Shown here piece after piece: positions 35,740-47,401 of a DNA stretch of 64,000 bases. Source of the stretch: Cunninghamia lanceolata (taxonomy: Eukaryota > Streptophyta > Pinopsida > Cupressales > Cupressaceae); NCBI GenBank assembly GCA_027924645.1, contig BSBN01000763.1, forward strand, positions 3,100,001 to 3,164,000. The letters run 5' to 3'. Below the pieces are notes generated by a model. That model was not told where the DNA came from. It was given only the letters and a program-made list of their open reading frames with translations, and did not search any database. The position numbers and the translations under genes were made by a program. Numbering within the stretch: position 1 is the stretch's first letter; every line of letters starts with the position of its first letter.

Positions 35740-36180
35740 ATCTTCTAATGGCTCCTGGTGAGGTATTTGTTTGATTTTGATTATTTTTGGGATCGTTTGA
35801 GATGAAGCTTAGATTGATTTGGGAATGAGTTGGGATGAAATGGATTTATTTAGGGATGATGAGAGGTGAAAAGGACTAGATTAGGAACGATTTGGGAATG
35901 ATTAGAATGGTTTTATGGATGGTTTGAAGTGGTTTAGTACTAATTAGGGAATGATTAGAATGATTTAGGAATAGTTTAGGGATGGTATTTGAGATGAAAT
36001 CCAAGTTGATTTGAAAATGATTAGGGATGAAGTTAAATTGATTTGGATGTCATTTAGGATGGTGTGAAGTGGTTTAGGGCTGATTAGAAGTGGTTTAGGG
36101 ATGATTAGAGATGAAATTGAATGGATTAGGGATGATTTGGGATTGATTAGGAATGAACTTGGTTGGAATGAAAGATTAAT
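35740..36180. repeat. Degenerate GATGATTAGGGATGA-like minisatellite
   Basis: Repeated words such as TTTAGGGATGATTAGAG, TTTGGGATTGATTAGGAATG and GATGAAATTGAATGG at a spacing of about 15-40 bases. It appears to derive from the neighbouring TTTAGGG repeats. Confidence 0.6.
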
Positions 36181-36189
36181 GTTTTCATG

Positions 36190-36880
36190 AACTTTCACGT
36201 TATAGATATTGGAAGAGATAGGGAGATAGAGGTTTAGGGTTGCTTATAGGTTTTATGGTTTAGGGGTTAGGGGTTTAGGGGTTTAACTCATTTCTCATTT
36301 TTAGGGTTTAGGGGCATTATTTATGGTTTAGAGTTTATGGTTTAGGGGTTAGGGGTTAAGGTTTAGAGGTTTAGGTTTATGGTTTAGTACAAAGGTAAAT
36401 AGGGAGATACAGAGGAGACCAAGCCTGGGAGAGATATCTCTGTCTCCTCTATCCCTCTCTCTAACTATACCTACATCTCTATCTCTCTCTCCTTGTCTCT
36501 CTATCTTTCTAGATCACTTTCGATCTCCTCTCTCTAACTCTAACTCCACCTTTGTATCTCTCCCTCCTTCACTATTTGAGGTTTACATGAGTTTAGGGTT
36601 GCTCAAGTAAATAGAGTTTAGGGTTTTGGGGAATTATTTAGGCTTTAGGGGTTTAGGGATGCTCGATTTTAGGTTTTAGGGTCTCTAGGAGTTAGGGTTT
36701 AGGGTTTACAAGTTAGGGGTTTAGGGTTGCTTGATTTTAGGGTTTAGGGTTTAGGGGTTTAGGGTTGCTCAATTTTAGCATTTAGGGGTTAGGGGTTAGG
36801 GTTTAGGGGCATTATTTAGGGTTTCTAGGGTTTGTGGTTTAGAGGTTTAGGTTTATGGTTTAGCTAGAGGGGAGAATAGG
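36190..36880. repeat. Second block of TTTAGGG-type repeats, duplicate of 34700-34945
   Basis: 36194-36420 repeats the order seen at 34705-34945: GATATTGG(G/A)AGAGATAG, GGTTTAG(A/G)GTTGCTT, GGCATTATTTA, GGTTAAGGTTTAGAGGTTTA. A third partial copy stands near 36770-36870. Between them lies a CT-rich stretch (36430-36560). Confidence 0.75.
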
Positions 36881-36889
36881 GATACCTAT

Positions 36890-37308
36890 CTCTATCTCTC
36901 TAGACATATGGATCCCTATCTCTTAATCTATCCATTACCTCTCTTTCCTCCTCTTTATCTCTCTCCCCATCCGTCTACCTCTTGAAATCTCTCTCCCTAT
37001 GTCTCTAGACATCTCTTGATCTCTTTCCCTATTGATCTATCTATCCTCATAACCTCATCTCTTAATGTACCCCTCTCTACCTCTCTCTCTGTATTTCCCT
37101 ATCTATCTCTCCCTTGCTAGATCTATCTCCCTATATCTCCCCTCTCTCTATATATATATCTATCTTTCTCCCTCTATAGACCCCTTTCTCTATCTCAATC
37201 CCCATCTCTCCCTCTCCCTGTCTCTATCTCACCTATCCTCTCTATCTCCATGTCCCTCTCTATCTCTCCATGTCTCCTAATCCCTCTCTATATATAGGAT
37301 AGAGAAAT

Positions 37309-37352
<44 letters not shown>
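36890..37352. repeat. CT-rich repeat followed by a (GA)n microsatellite
   Basis: CTCTATCTCTCT and CCCTATCTC words from 36890 to about 37300, then an almost pure GA run at about 37310-37352. The small open frame at 37065-37280 is a composition artefact. Confidence 0.85.
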
Positions 37353-37353
<1 letters not shown>

Positions 37354-37388
37354 CTCCCATGTAGATACAAGGTTACCTTTATGTTATC

Positions 37389-37456
37389 ATGCTTCCTAGA
37401 ATGCTCTCACGTTATAACGCAAGAACATTATAACGTGATTACATTCTGGGAAGCAT
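37389..37456. repeat. 68-bp imperfect palindrome
   Basis: The arms ATGCTTCCTAGAATG...TCACGTTATAA and TTATAACGTGA...CATTCTGGGAAGCAT are reverse complements over about 31 bases with a few mismatches around a loop of about 10 bases. It borders the end of the low-complexity block. It could be a small foldback or MITE-like element or the terminus of something larger. Confidence 0.7.
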
Positions 37457-40400
37457 GGAAAATGGTAAAAAAGAATGCAGGATCTGTGTTTCAGACCCCA
37501 CATGACTGTTATTCCTACTTTTTACGAGTATATCAGACAAAATAATGCTTTTCATGTTTTTTGACTAATTGAGAATCATTTTTATATGAATCCACCACCT
37601 TTTTTGTTTTTTCAATGTAGAAGAAGTGATTTTTCATGTTTTTGGAGAAAACTTGATTATTTAAACTGAAAGTTTCATGTTTCATGTGTGATTTTATTTC
37701 AAAGCTAATTACCATTGATATATAGATTGAATTTGATGACATATGTTTGTTTTTTGCATAAATTTTACTAATCCTATTGTAGAATTATATAGAATTCATA
37801 ATCAAACGTGCAAAAAACAAGAATTTGAGGATTTTGAAGCCATCTTTTGGAGAATTGGTCAACTGTAATATCAAATTATAAGGTATGTTCAATTTAAATG
37901 TCTATTTTAATTCACATATATATGTTCTTATGTTCTTTATGTCTTTAAATGTCTTTATGTCTTTATGTTTTTTATGTTCTTTATGGTCTAAGACATATAT
38001 GTGTCTACGTATATCAGTTAGTTCAATCAAAGAGACTCCAAATTCCTCATGTTTCCACCTTGTTTCAGCCCTTTATGCCTTCATTTCACCTATTTTCAGC
38101 TATACAAGAGAAAAACATTATCAAATACTTCATAAAATAATTTTAGTGAACAATTGTTTGTCATACTCATATTCAAGTGTATACATGGAGCCAAAATTGA
38201 TTTTGGAAGACTCTTAATTTTTGCCCTAGGATGATATAGAAGATTTATTCCTTAATACATTCATAATTCAATTCATTTAATAGAACCATGCATGAAATGA
38301 TAGTTTTCTTACAAAAATGGAGGAAATGAGCATCACAACCTATTTGACAAATTGTTACAACTCACTTTGATACCACTCAATCCATAAAAAATATGATGGA
38401 GATTATATACAACATAACAAAATTTTAGAGAAGAGAGTTATATACAAATATGTACAGACATATAAGCATCATGACACATGATGATACAAAGGGAGTTACA
38501 AGGAGATAAAACACTAAAAAGGAGGTTTTCATGACTGTAGGACAGTCACAAGTCTATATAATAGTCCACTATCATAGTCATGACCATCATGAAGTTGTTT
38601 TTAATTTATGCATTACTTAAGATGTCTTTGATCTTTTGTCACGAGTATCCAGAAGGTTATCTTCAATGTTTTTAATGTTCTTCTGAATATCACAAACTTT
38701 TTGGACTAGTTTAAGACTATTAGGATAGTCAATTTATGTTGATTATAGTCCCCTTCGATGGCATTCATTTTGTCATCCTTCAAAATCACCTCCATACAAC
38801 TCATATATGTAAAAAATTAACCATACAATTCATGATTTGCAAACCTAAAATAGTGATTTAATACTCATATAAGAGTCCAAACAATGGCCTTCAAGGGGCA
38901 AGACAGTCAAGAGTAGTCAAGGTGATGTTCTTCAGAGTTGATAGGGTCAAAGGGAGGCTTAGTATTAGAGATATACCTTTACATAGCATGATCTCTCAAC
39001 ACCTTATGGTCTCCACAAACTCTCGCAACAAAAAAGTTTCACAAACTTGTGTTCTAGATTGGCTTCACAAACTCTCATGATGACCCTTCAATGAATTAGG
39101 TCTCCAAGGTCTACAACTTGCACTCAAGGATTTAGACCTTCACATGGGCTTGATGAGGCATCTAACAAGATTAAGTTCACCAACCAAACATAACCAAACC
39201 TAATTTCCTTATATGGTTTCAAACCCAAAACTTAATCAATCTTTTGAACACCTATTATCAAGTTACATCACATATCTCAAACTCAACCTTAAGTTCTTTA
39301 GACTGTGTTCCTCAAAAATGACCTTTTTTTGCTGTCCTAAAAGGGCTAATTAGGCATATATTACAAAGGAACTAGCCTTTAAACTTTCCACAAACCCCTA
39401 AACTTGTTGGGACAACATTCTTCATGTGTCCAAACCCTTAAAAACCTAATTTGTTTTACGAGAAACATTCACTTACATACCAAACCACAAAACCCTTAGT
39501 TTGGGAAAAATTGAGGAGGGTTTATTGAAAATAATGGTTCTTGACACTTTCTCCTTAGACCACTACTTCATACACCTTAGAATACACCTACACATGCTCA
39601 CAAAACCATCAGACAAACATTTTCTTTTGATATTGTGTCAAATACCCTCTTTGGTTCCTCTTTCCCACATGAAAACACTCTTTAAAACCCTTGGGCATCA
39701 CACTAAAACCACACCAAATGATCTTCTCTACCTACCAAATCATGAGAACACTTAGATTACTCTTTGAAGAGTCATTCGACAAAGATACAAGTCATGACAA
39801 TAGGTGGAATGACTAAAACATTGTTTAAACTCCAACTAGAGCCCTCACTGGCTTGATACAGTGAGTTTGAGAAATTTGGTTAAATCTCTCTCTAAACCTA
39901 ATGAAAACCTCTCAAAATTGATTCAAAAGAAAGTTAACATAGACCCCTAACACATGAATCTGATCTCCAAACTCTATTCAAACCATTCAGTATCAACTCA
40001 CCTTCAATGCCTAGTAGCCATCAAAACTTGAAAAATGGGCACAACTTCTTGGAGGCACCTCAAACCCACAAACCAAAGGAGATTTAATCACCTCTTATCA
40101 AGTTATTTAACATGTGTGATTTGTACATACTATTGTTTCAGAGATTATATGAGAACTACGACTAGCCATGAACCAAATTAGGCCAAATAGGTCCAATTTA
40201 CAAAGCAACCAACCTTAGATCGCACAATAATAGTCCAAAACCACCAAACAGTAGATTAACATGTCATAAAACTCCTAAATCCATAGTCACTTGGACTAGT
40301 CATGCACATTTAGACTCCAAAGTGAGAAACCCTTGTTTTTCTCACAAATAGAGAGGGTTTCATGGAAATCTTGCTTCCACACCAACCCCAGTAAAACTAT

Positions 40401-41231
40401 CACTTCACACACCTTTCAAATGGTTTACCTATGCTTTAGGAACTCTTATTTGTCAAGGTTCAATCCAAATTCTCAAAGAACCCATACTATGCCACCTCTT
40501 GCAATGGAAAAAACATCAAAAGGCCCTTAGGGCATCATGTAAACAATAGCATAAACTATAGAATGACCTCAAATACATTGCAATGGTCTCTTGGACCTTA
40601 TTGAAAGATAATAATAACATAAACTACTTAAAATCAACCCATTGACCTCATGGACTCAAAATGCAAATTTGCCTCATGGAGGCTTGATTTTGTTGGGGTG
40701 TTACTGCACCATGTCTTCATTTGGAGACTTATTACATCATTTGTCAACCATTTTCCAACTAACCCAACCACATTTTTGGAGGATATGACCGTTGGATTTG
40801 TTTTAAAATGGACAAAACATGTAATTTGCATAAGCAATATTATGACACTTGACAAAACTTAACTACTTGACCCTCCTAAAGGAATCTAAGACATACAAAT
40901 GGTCTTTTATAGACCTTATTACATAAAAATAGGATTCCACACATGGAAAGAAACATTTGAACTCAATTACATTGCATTTGCCATAATTGGCCTTAAGGGA
41001 CTAGGTGCTCCTGCACCATTTATGACTGTATGTTCAAGTGTATACTACATGACTTATATGTGTGTTCAAATGCATACTCCATGACTTATGTATGTTCAAG
41101 TTATCTTAATATGAGGTGTCTTATTCAGAAGTTTGTAAAACCTTGTTATTCATTCTAATTGTGCTATTCATTGTCATTATAAAATTTCTAATTATCATTG
41201 TCTTATTCTTCATGCTTGTAGAAATCATCAT
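37457..41231. other. AT-rich stretch without recognisable gene
   Basis: Only short chance frames are visible. A local duplication at about 41032-41100 repeats GTTCAAGTGTATACTACATG-type words twice. No LTR ends, PPR or transposase motifs were found. It may include the upstream end of the element that carries the transposase-like pseudogene starting near 41232. Confidence 0.5.
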
Positions 41232-43700
41232 CATGCCGAGGAAATGAGCAAAGACTTTAACACCAGAAGAGCATGAGGTTGAGAATGAGAGGAACAAAAA
41301 AAGAATGAGGTGAATTCAGGAAAGTAGGAAATTGTCAACCATAAAAGAAGACATTCCACCATTGCTAATTCAAGAGGAACATGACACGTCTAACAAAGCT
41401 AAGAGAGAAATGGAATTGGTGGCAAAAAGGGAATGAATGCAAAACCTCCATGCAATGAGGAAAGTGAATCTCCAAGTTGGAGGCACTCCATCGTTCACAA
41501 GTCAATTTGAAGGAACACCATCATTAGCTTCTCGAATTGGAGACACTCCATCTTTCATAGGTGAAGTAGAAGGTACATCTACATTTTCTTCTCAAGTTGG
41601 TGACACACTATCATTCACACCTCAAGTTGAAGGTACGTCATTTTCAATCTTTTCACCTCCAATCAAAGGTACATCATCTATCCCATCGCAAGTAAATATT
41701 GAAGAAATTCCTAATGTTTAGTCTAATTTACCAAATAAAACACCTCCTAGAATTTTACATGGGAGGCCTAAGTTTCTAATTGATATTGATGAGAATGTAT
41801 TGGAGCCCATACAGGATAAAATTCACATGCACAGTTGCCAAAGATATGCAAATAAGATATGGAAATTATTCTTTAAGAAATTAAATGAAATTGGAAGATG
41901 TCAACTCTTTGTTGAACTGATGAGAAATCTGAAATTTAGGCCCACTATAAAGATTCTTGGCTTATGAACATCAAATGCATCAAGTGAAAAATTAATTGTC
42001 AAGAATCTAATGAGTGCCTATGAGAGTGTGGCTTCCACCTCACACACCAAGGATAGTAATGTCACACGATGTGTCATTACATCGACAATTGTAAGCCAAC
42101 AAACAAAAAAAGCTCACCTCATTAGAAAGACAAGTCAAGCATTATAAATAAATAAATAAACTCTAATGAGAGCCGTTGGAAGACATCAAAGAGTTGAGGA
42201 TCCAAACACTAATGAATTGTGGGCATTCTCTAGGAGACTAACATGGAAAGATAAAGTTGTTGTCAAAGCTTTGAGATCACAAATTGAAGACTTTTGGAAG
42301 AATTACACAAGGGTATCTTCGAATCAAAGGGATGTGGTAAGAAAGAGAATTAGTAGTCGAAATCATGAACCACATCCAAAGAATTTTTTGGATATGACTC
42401 AAACACACTTTTTTGGTAAATTTCTAGAGAAGTATCCTCAAATTAAAATTTTTCAAAGATATTTTGAAATGCCAAAACCTTTCTTTGTCAAAATAAATCA
42501 CACACGCACTACTTGTTGTTGTAGATTACATATTGAATTTTCTAACCATTTTAATGTTTATCAGTCTATATGTTTAGATTTGCATACTAACAATGTTTTG
42601 TAGGATTGTAGCATACGTGCCTCACCAACTACCTCAAGAGACTTCATATCAATGATTTTATGTGATAGAGGGTAAGGTCAAATATTCTATAGGAAGTTAT
42701 GCTTGGATAGCACATGTCAGCATTGTGGTGACTTGCAACGTATGCCAATATGTGAACATATGGAAAGAACACATGCGGTTGGAAATGAACTAGTAGAGTT
42801 TGGCAAGTATAAATAGTGGCATACAATACAAGAGATGGTAAAGAAGCAAAGAGGTGTGAATATGTTATTTAGAACATTCTAGTGTATCAGTTTATACCTA
42901 TATTTTGTGACAACATAGTGTATGAGTATGTAAGACATGCCCATAAAGCTTGATGGTTGGACTTGCAATTCAAGTTATCCAAGGAACCATTTCTAGTTGG
43001 TAGCATTGTTTCAATAGTCGACTTTGTAGAGAACTACAGTCTACAACCATAGTGTGAGGTGCAATCCCAATATTATAACTGGACACAAGTTTCTATATTT
43101 GTGCACATCACATTCATTCATGTGAATGATAGTACAAAGGATGACAAAAAGATCAGAAGGGAGTATCATTTTTATATAAGTGATGATCGTATGCATTCTG
43201 CAGAGCTCGTGCAAGGTTGTTTTCAGGTGTTCTACAATGATCTGGCTAGAAGGGCATATCATTCAGTCAACATATCATATGGTCAGATAACTGTACATCA
43301 CAATTCAAGAACTCACAGAATTTCTATTGGCTGAGCATGAGGCATAATATTATAGGTGTTCAGCATATGTGGAACTTTTGTGAGGCCAGGCATGGAAAGG
43401 GGGAGCATGATGGTGTAGGAGCATGTATCAAAAGAGCCATAACACGAGAAGAGTTAAAGTATAAAGGAAATACAAAGTTGACAGATGCAAAATTAATCAT
43501 CGAGTGGTGTAAGCTTCAATGGGTCTAGGTAATGAAGGTAAGTCTTTAGTTCGTAGATATTTTTGGTTGATAGATGATACTAACATTGCACCATATGAGA
43601 ACTATTGTACACTAACAAGATCAAGTGAGCTACACTCTATTAGAAGTCAATTGTAGGTTCATGGAGTATACATATGCGGAAGATGGCATGCTTTTCTTCT
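41232..43700 (+). pseudogene. Transposase-like pseudogene with DFxENY, SDxxxSQFK and HGKGxxDG motifs
   Basis: A decayed protein in several plus-strand pieces. The start (about 41232) is charged (LTPEEHEVENERNKKR). 41482-41697 holds about seven decapeptide repeats of the type GTPSFTSQFE. Next come PRILHGRPKFL and IRASPTTS-type segments. 42166-42603 includes HFFGKFLEKYPQIKIFQRYF and a Cys/His-rich block, TRTTCCCRLHIEF. About 42690 reads CQHCGDLQRMPIC. About 43020-43070 reads VENYSLQP with a stop, then CEVQSQYYNW. Then ISDDRMHSAELVQGCF. After a frameshift near 43270 come SDNCTSQFKN, MWNFCEARHGKGEHDGVG and ACIKRA. This order (FxENY, SDxxxSQFK, HGKGxxDGxGxxxKR, with an upstream CxCxxH block) recalls uncharacterised transposase-like proteins of animals and plants. 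I cannot name the family, and a DDE-type fold is inference. Multiple stops; not functional. Confidence 0.6.
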
Positions 43701-43743
43701 CCATGTACAATTCAAGCTAGCATTGTCTACCTCTTGTCAACCG

Positions 43744-43795
43744 CATTGGGGGATCCTCATCATCATCATCATCATCACCTCTCTCTCTCTTTTCC
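43744..43795. repeat. Simple repeats (ATC)n and CT-rich
   Basis: A run of CATCATCATCAT units followed by CTCTCTCTCTTTTCCCCCC. It lies between two convergent pseudogenes. Confidence 0.75.
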
Positions 43796-45420
43796 CCCCT
43801 CTAACTCATCTCCTTGCTTGGACCAAGACCTAGGATCGCTAGCAAGATGATCATTAGGGAAGATAGGGGTAGGGTGTGCTATCTCCCACCATGTTGTATA
43901 TGCTAGGGTCACACCTACATCATCAACATCAGATATAGGCTCTTCATCCTTTGTATCATCATCAGGATCACTCGGCACCACGTATGCGATGGTGAGTCAT
44001 TCCCTATCTAGAGGTTGTACCCCACAACGTGATGACCTCACATAGAACGGTCATGTGGAGGCAACCCCCTACACTAGTCTAAACTGTGTCATCACTCTAT
44101 CATAGTAGAAAGCAACCATGATGCGATCTTGGTGACTGATCAACAACTGGTCTCTCTACATCCTCACTAGCTACCTCCTCTATCCCATCCATAGTGTGCA
44201 TCTCTTGTATGGTCTCCACGTGATGGCCTCTAGTTGCAGCCTATCTAATACAGTCCTCCAAAATAGTAAATCTCCATATCTCCATAGTCCTCTAAGCTCG
44301 TAGGCATGTACTCATGGGTTGGTCTTGATAATATATATCCAATAACCCCTAGGCCTCATGTATGTAATGTGCTCAAATGCCCATACCTACAAGAGCATGC
44401 ATATCATCAAGTTATGTGCCTCATGGTGGACATAGCGGCCCAAATCATAATATAAATGAGTAACCATACACCGTCCCTAGGAGTACACTATCATCTAGTC
44501 CTCCATCGCTCTAATGATATGGGCTAGGCCCCTATGAAGGTATGTGCCTTGCCCATCCTTTGTAACAATTAGTGTAATGGTAGCGATCATGATGCGATGT
44601 ATGGTTGGTATAACAGTTGTACCCTGCTCTAAAAATTTGATGTTGATGATTTCTCAAGAACTTGATGGTACTGGTTCCCAAGGCATTATATCTAGCTCAC
44701 ATGAGTGTAGTCCTTGGACCTCGGCTCTATGATCCTCACTGTCTCTCCATGCACAAGCAATCATAGTATCCTATACACATTCTCTAGGGTCACGATCATT
44801 TCTCCTATTAGAAGATGAAAAGTGGATGTATCTATGTTCCACTGCTCCATGAGTGCCATCAACATAGCATGGTGGTATGTCATTGTGCGCATAGTGTACA
44901 CCCACCATAACCCAACATCTCATAGATGTCCCATCTCTAAATCAGTAAATGTGCTCTATCGACTATGCAATAATGTGAATAGATGACGGCCAGCATGCTC
45001 TCGCATCCTTGGGAGATCTTGAAACATAAAAATCAAAGTATACATCAGGCTACATTCATAATTATTTCAACAACAATAAGAAAAAGCATCATCAACCTTG
45101 TCCTAGGACCAGGGCACCTAGATAGGTCTGGGGTGCTTAGGGTGGACCTGGGCACTCAAAAGGGTCTGGGGCACCCCAGGAGGACAATGACGCACTAGGT
45201 TGACAATGAAAAGTGTCTCCTTGGCCTTTTTTGGCTCGATATTAAAAAATCATTAAAATAATCACATAAATGAATTTACAAGTTAGATTCCTACCTCATG
45301 CTCATCAAGTCCCTGCGCCACTCGGCTCCATAGTACTTCCAGTTTTGATGGTCAATAAGGCCATCGACTTGGCATGATGGCTCTCCTCCGGGCTCTATCG
45401 CCTTAATAACTGAAAATGAA
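43775..45420 (-). pseudogene. Plant mobile domain (PMD) protein pseudogene
   Basis: On the minus strand, the best-kept part (about 44880 down to 44700) reads LMALMEQWNIDTSTFHLLIG, then EMIVTLENVYRIL and LLVHGETV. That is the signature start of the plant mobile domain (aminotransferase-like, PF10536 type), in which a W-x-TxTFHLxxGExTxTLxDV pattern is standard. Further on come VWAFEHITYMRPRGY, ELRGLWRYGDLLFWRTVLDR, ITWRPYKRC and VAFYYDRVMTQFRLV, matching the later half of the domain, then an acidic tail SDPDDDTKDEEPISDVDD. Many stops and frame changes exist; only 43775-43981 stays open. A potential 5' part near 45300-45400 (HQNWKYYGAEWRRDLMSM) may be a separate exon, since GT follows it. PMD proteins occur both as host genes and inside plant transposons. 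Confidence 0.72.
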
Positions 45421-47396
45421 AATAGAATGGTAAAATGTAAGAACTACTTTTACTATTTATAGTAAAAATCTAGAACTCTTGATTACTATCTAGAGTTGAA
45501 AACCACTTTTTTCTATAGACATCTCTTCATCTAAACATTGATAACTCGGGATACCAAACTTGGATTCAAGTGCCATTCATTGCATTTGAATCCTGGTTCT
45601 GTCATCTTCACAACCATATGTTTTGCGTCTCAATGTTATTAATTAGAATGACCCTACAAAAGTATATTCATCAAGCTTATCTCTCTAGAAAGTTAAAATG
45701 GAAAGATTGCCACCCTGTTTCTACATCCTGAAGTAGCAAAAAGAAATAGGGGGCATATATCTACCCATGAATTTTGCTCTCATCACCTTTAGAATTTTTT
45801 GGAACTAACACATACATTTGTTGATTGCAGGTTTATCTTATCACACTAACGTTGTGGTTTGTAGGATCACTAGCTAGGGGCTTCACCCTCTCACATGGCA
45901 ACAATCTACATCCTTTACAATATCCTTTTTGATAACTTTTTTGCAACATGTTTCTACTTTACTATCCTTTAGCTTGCATATGCATGTAGTTCCATATGAC
46001 CACTAAAGTGAGGGCTAAATGTTATGTCATAAATTGTGTACACTTGTGTGTGGGCACAATTTCACCATGTTTAACTCCTCCCTTTAGTGATCCAAGCCTA
46101 GTCCATTTTTAGGTCCACCTTAAAACCTTCTTTTGGCCCTATTTATAGATAATCTCGTGATTCTAATTAACTTTTTGTCATGACCTCAAGAAATAAATCA
46201 AGATTTGGAGTTAGCCCTGCATTAAGAGTGGACTTAAACCTTGAAATTTCCCCAGGCCTAGGATGCCCAAGCGCCTTAGTCCCTCTTGTGTTTTGGTATG
46301 CAATTTAAGGTGACAAGTTAGCTTTGATGTTTCTTAGTCCAATCCTAAATTCAAATTTACTTTTTGGTGTGTTATGTCGGCATTTTAATCCTAATTACTC
46401 TTTTCTATGAGCCTTGGATAAAATTAAGTAACTTATCTCATTTTAAACTAGACAAGAAGATTGATTTCAAGTGTGGAAAAGCTCTCTATTGCTATTTGCT
46501 CTCTATGATATTGTTTTATTGCAGGTTTTCATTCAAGTGGAGTTCTACTTTGTGCTTGGAGATATGTTTATGAAGGCTAGGAGATGACATCTTGAGTCTA
46601 TCTCATTGGCTCCTAGGTTGAAGCACTAAAGCATGTTTGGGAGAAGGGTTAGAAACCCCAACTTGTGTTTGGCTTGAGTACCCACAAAAGGTATGGTTGC
46701 ATAACCTTCTTATTCTATAAACCTTCCATGATTCTTCATCCTTGAGGTGAAGTTGTGAGCTTCCTTGGATGAGGCATCCTATCCTATTTTCTTGAGTCAT
46801 ATGTGATTAGGGTTTTTTATTATTTGATTAGATTTTACATGTTACTGCTCACACTTAGGATTTTTGAGCACACACGACATCTGGATTTAATCTTGGCTAT
46901 CCGTGAGGTAGGAATATCGAAATAGGGGTTTCACTGAGGCAAGCTCCTATATAGCCACAAACATTTTCCTCTTCTTTCTTGTGTGCAAAGAAGATGAACA
47001 TGTTTTAGGAGATGTCAGTCTAAGAGACAGAAGATGTTACAGGTGCAGACCCAACAAAAGTGGTAGTTTCTGTAAACCCTAAAAGAGGTCTAGGGTACCC
47101 AAGCGCCATGGTCCTGTGCATTCTGATCACCAGATCCAAGTTTTTGAACTATTTCTTTTCCTTTGTTGTTCTATTATTTTCTCAGATCTCACTTCTAACA
47201 TTTTTCTGTAATGTAATTCTTCTCATTTAGGGTTTGATCTTGTGCCCTACCTAGATTGTTTGAATTTGGTTCAACACTCATCTATACATAAAAAGGTAGA
47301 ACCCCTATAGTTTGGCTCTCTATCAAAGGTAGAAGCCAAGCTCAGTTCATGTCTCAATGTTTGTAGAAGAGGGTTTGGACCTAGTTTAATCCCTAA
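45421..47396. other. Stretch without recognisable gene
   Basis: No long frame or known motif. A short phrase TAGG(A/G)T(G/A)CCCAAGCGCC occurs at about 46259 and again at about 47093, hinting at an eroded repeat. Gypsy 2 is inserted at its right edge. Confidence 0.5.
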
Positions 47397-47401
47397 GGCT
47401 A
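47397..47401. repeat. Target site duplication of gypsy 2 (left, GGCTA)
   Basis: GGCTA directly before TGTAACAACCC is repeated at 59300-59304 after the right LTR's CA end. Confidence 0.92.

Noticed and set aside
34380..36880. True chromosome end
   Set aside because: The TTTAGGG words are degenerate, mixed with other repeats and flanked on both sides by ordinary transposon sequence, so an interstitial position fits better.
37065..37280. Leu/Ser-rich small protein
   Set aside because: Encoded entirely by CTCTATCTC repeat; composition artefact.
43775..43981. Short acidic host gene on the minus strand
   Set aside because: It is the C-terminal tail of the PMD pseudogene, whose upstream part carries many stops.
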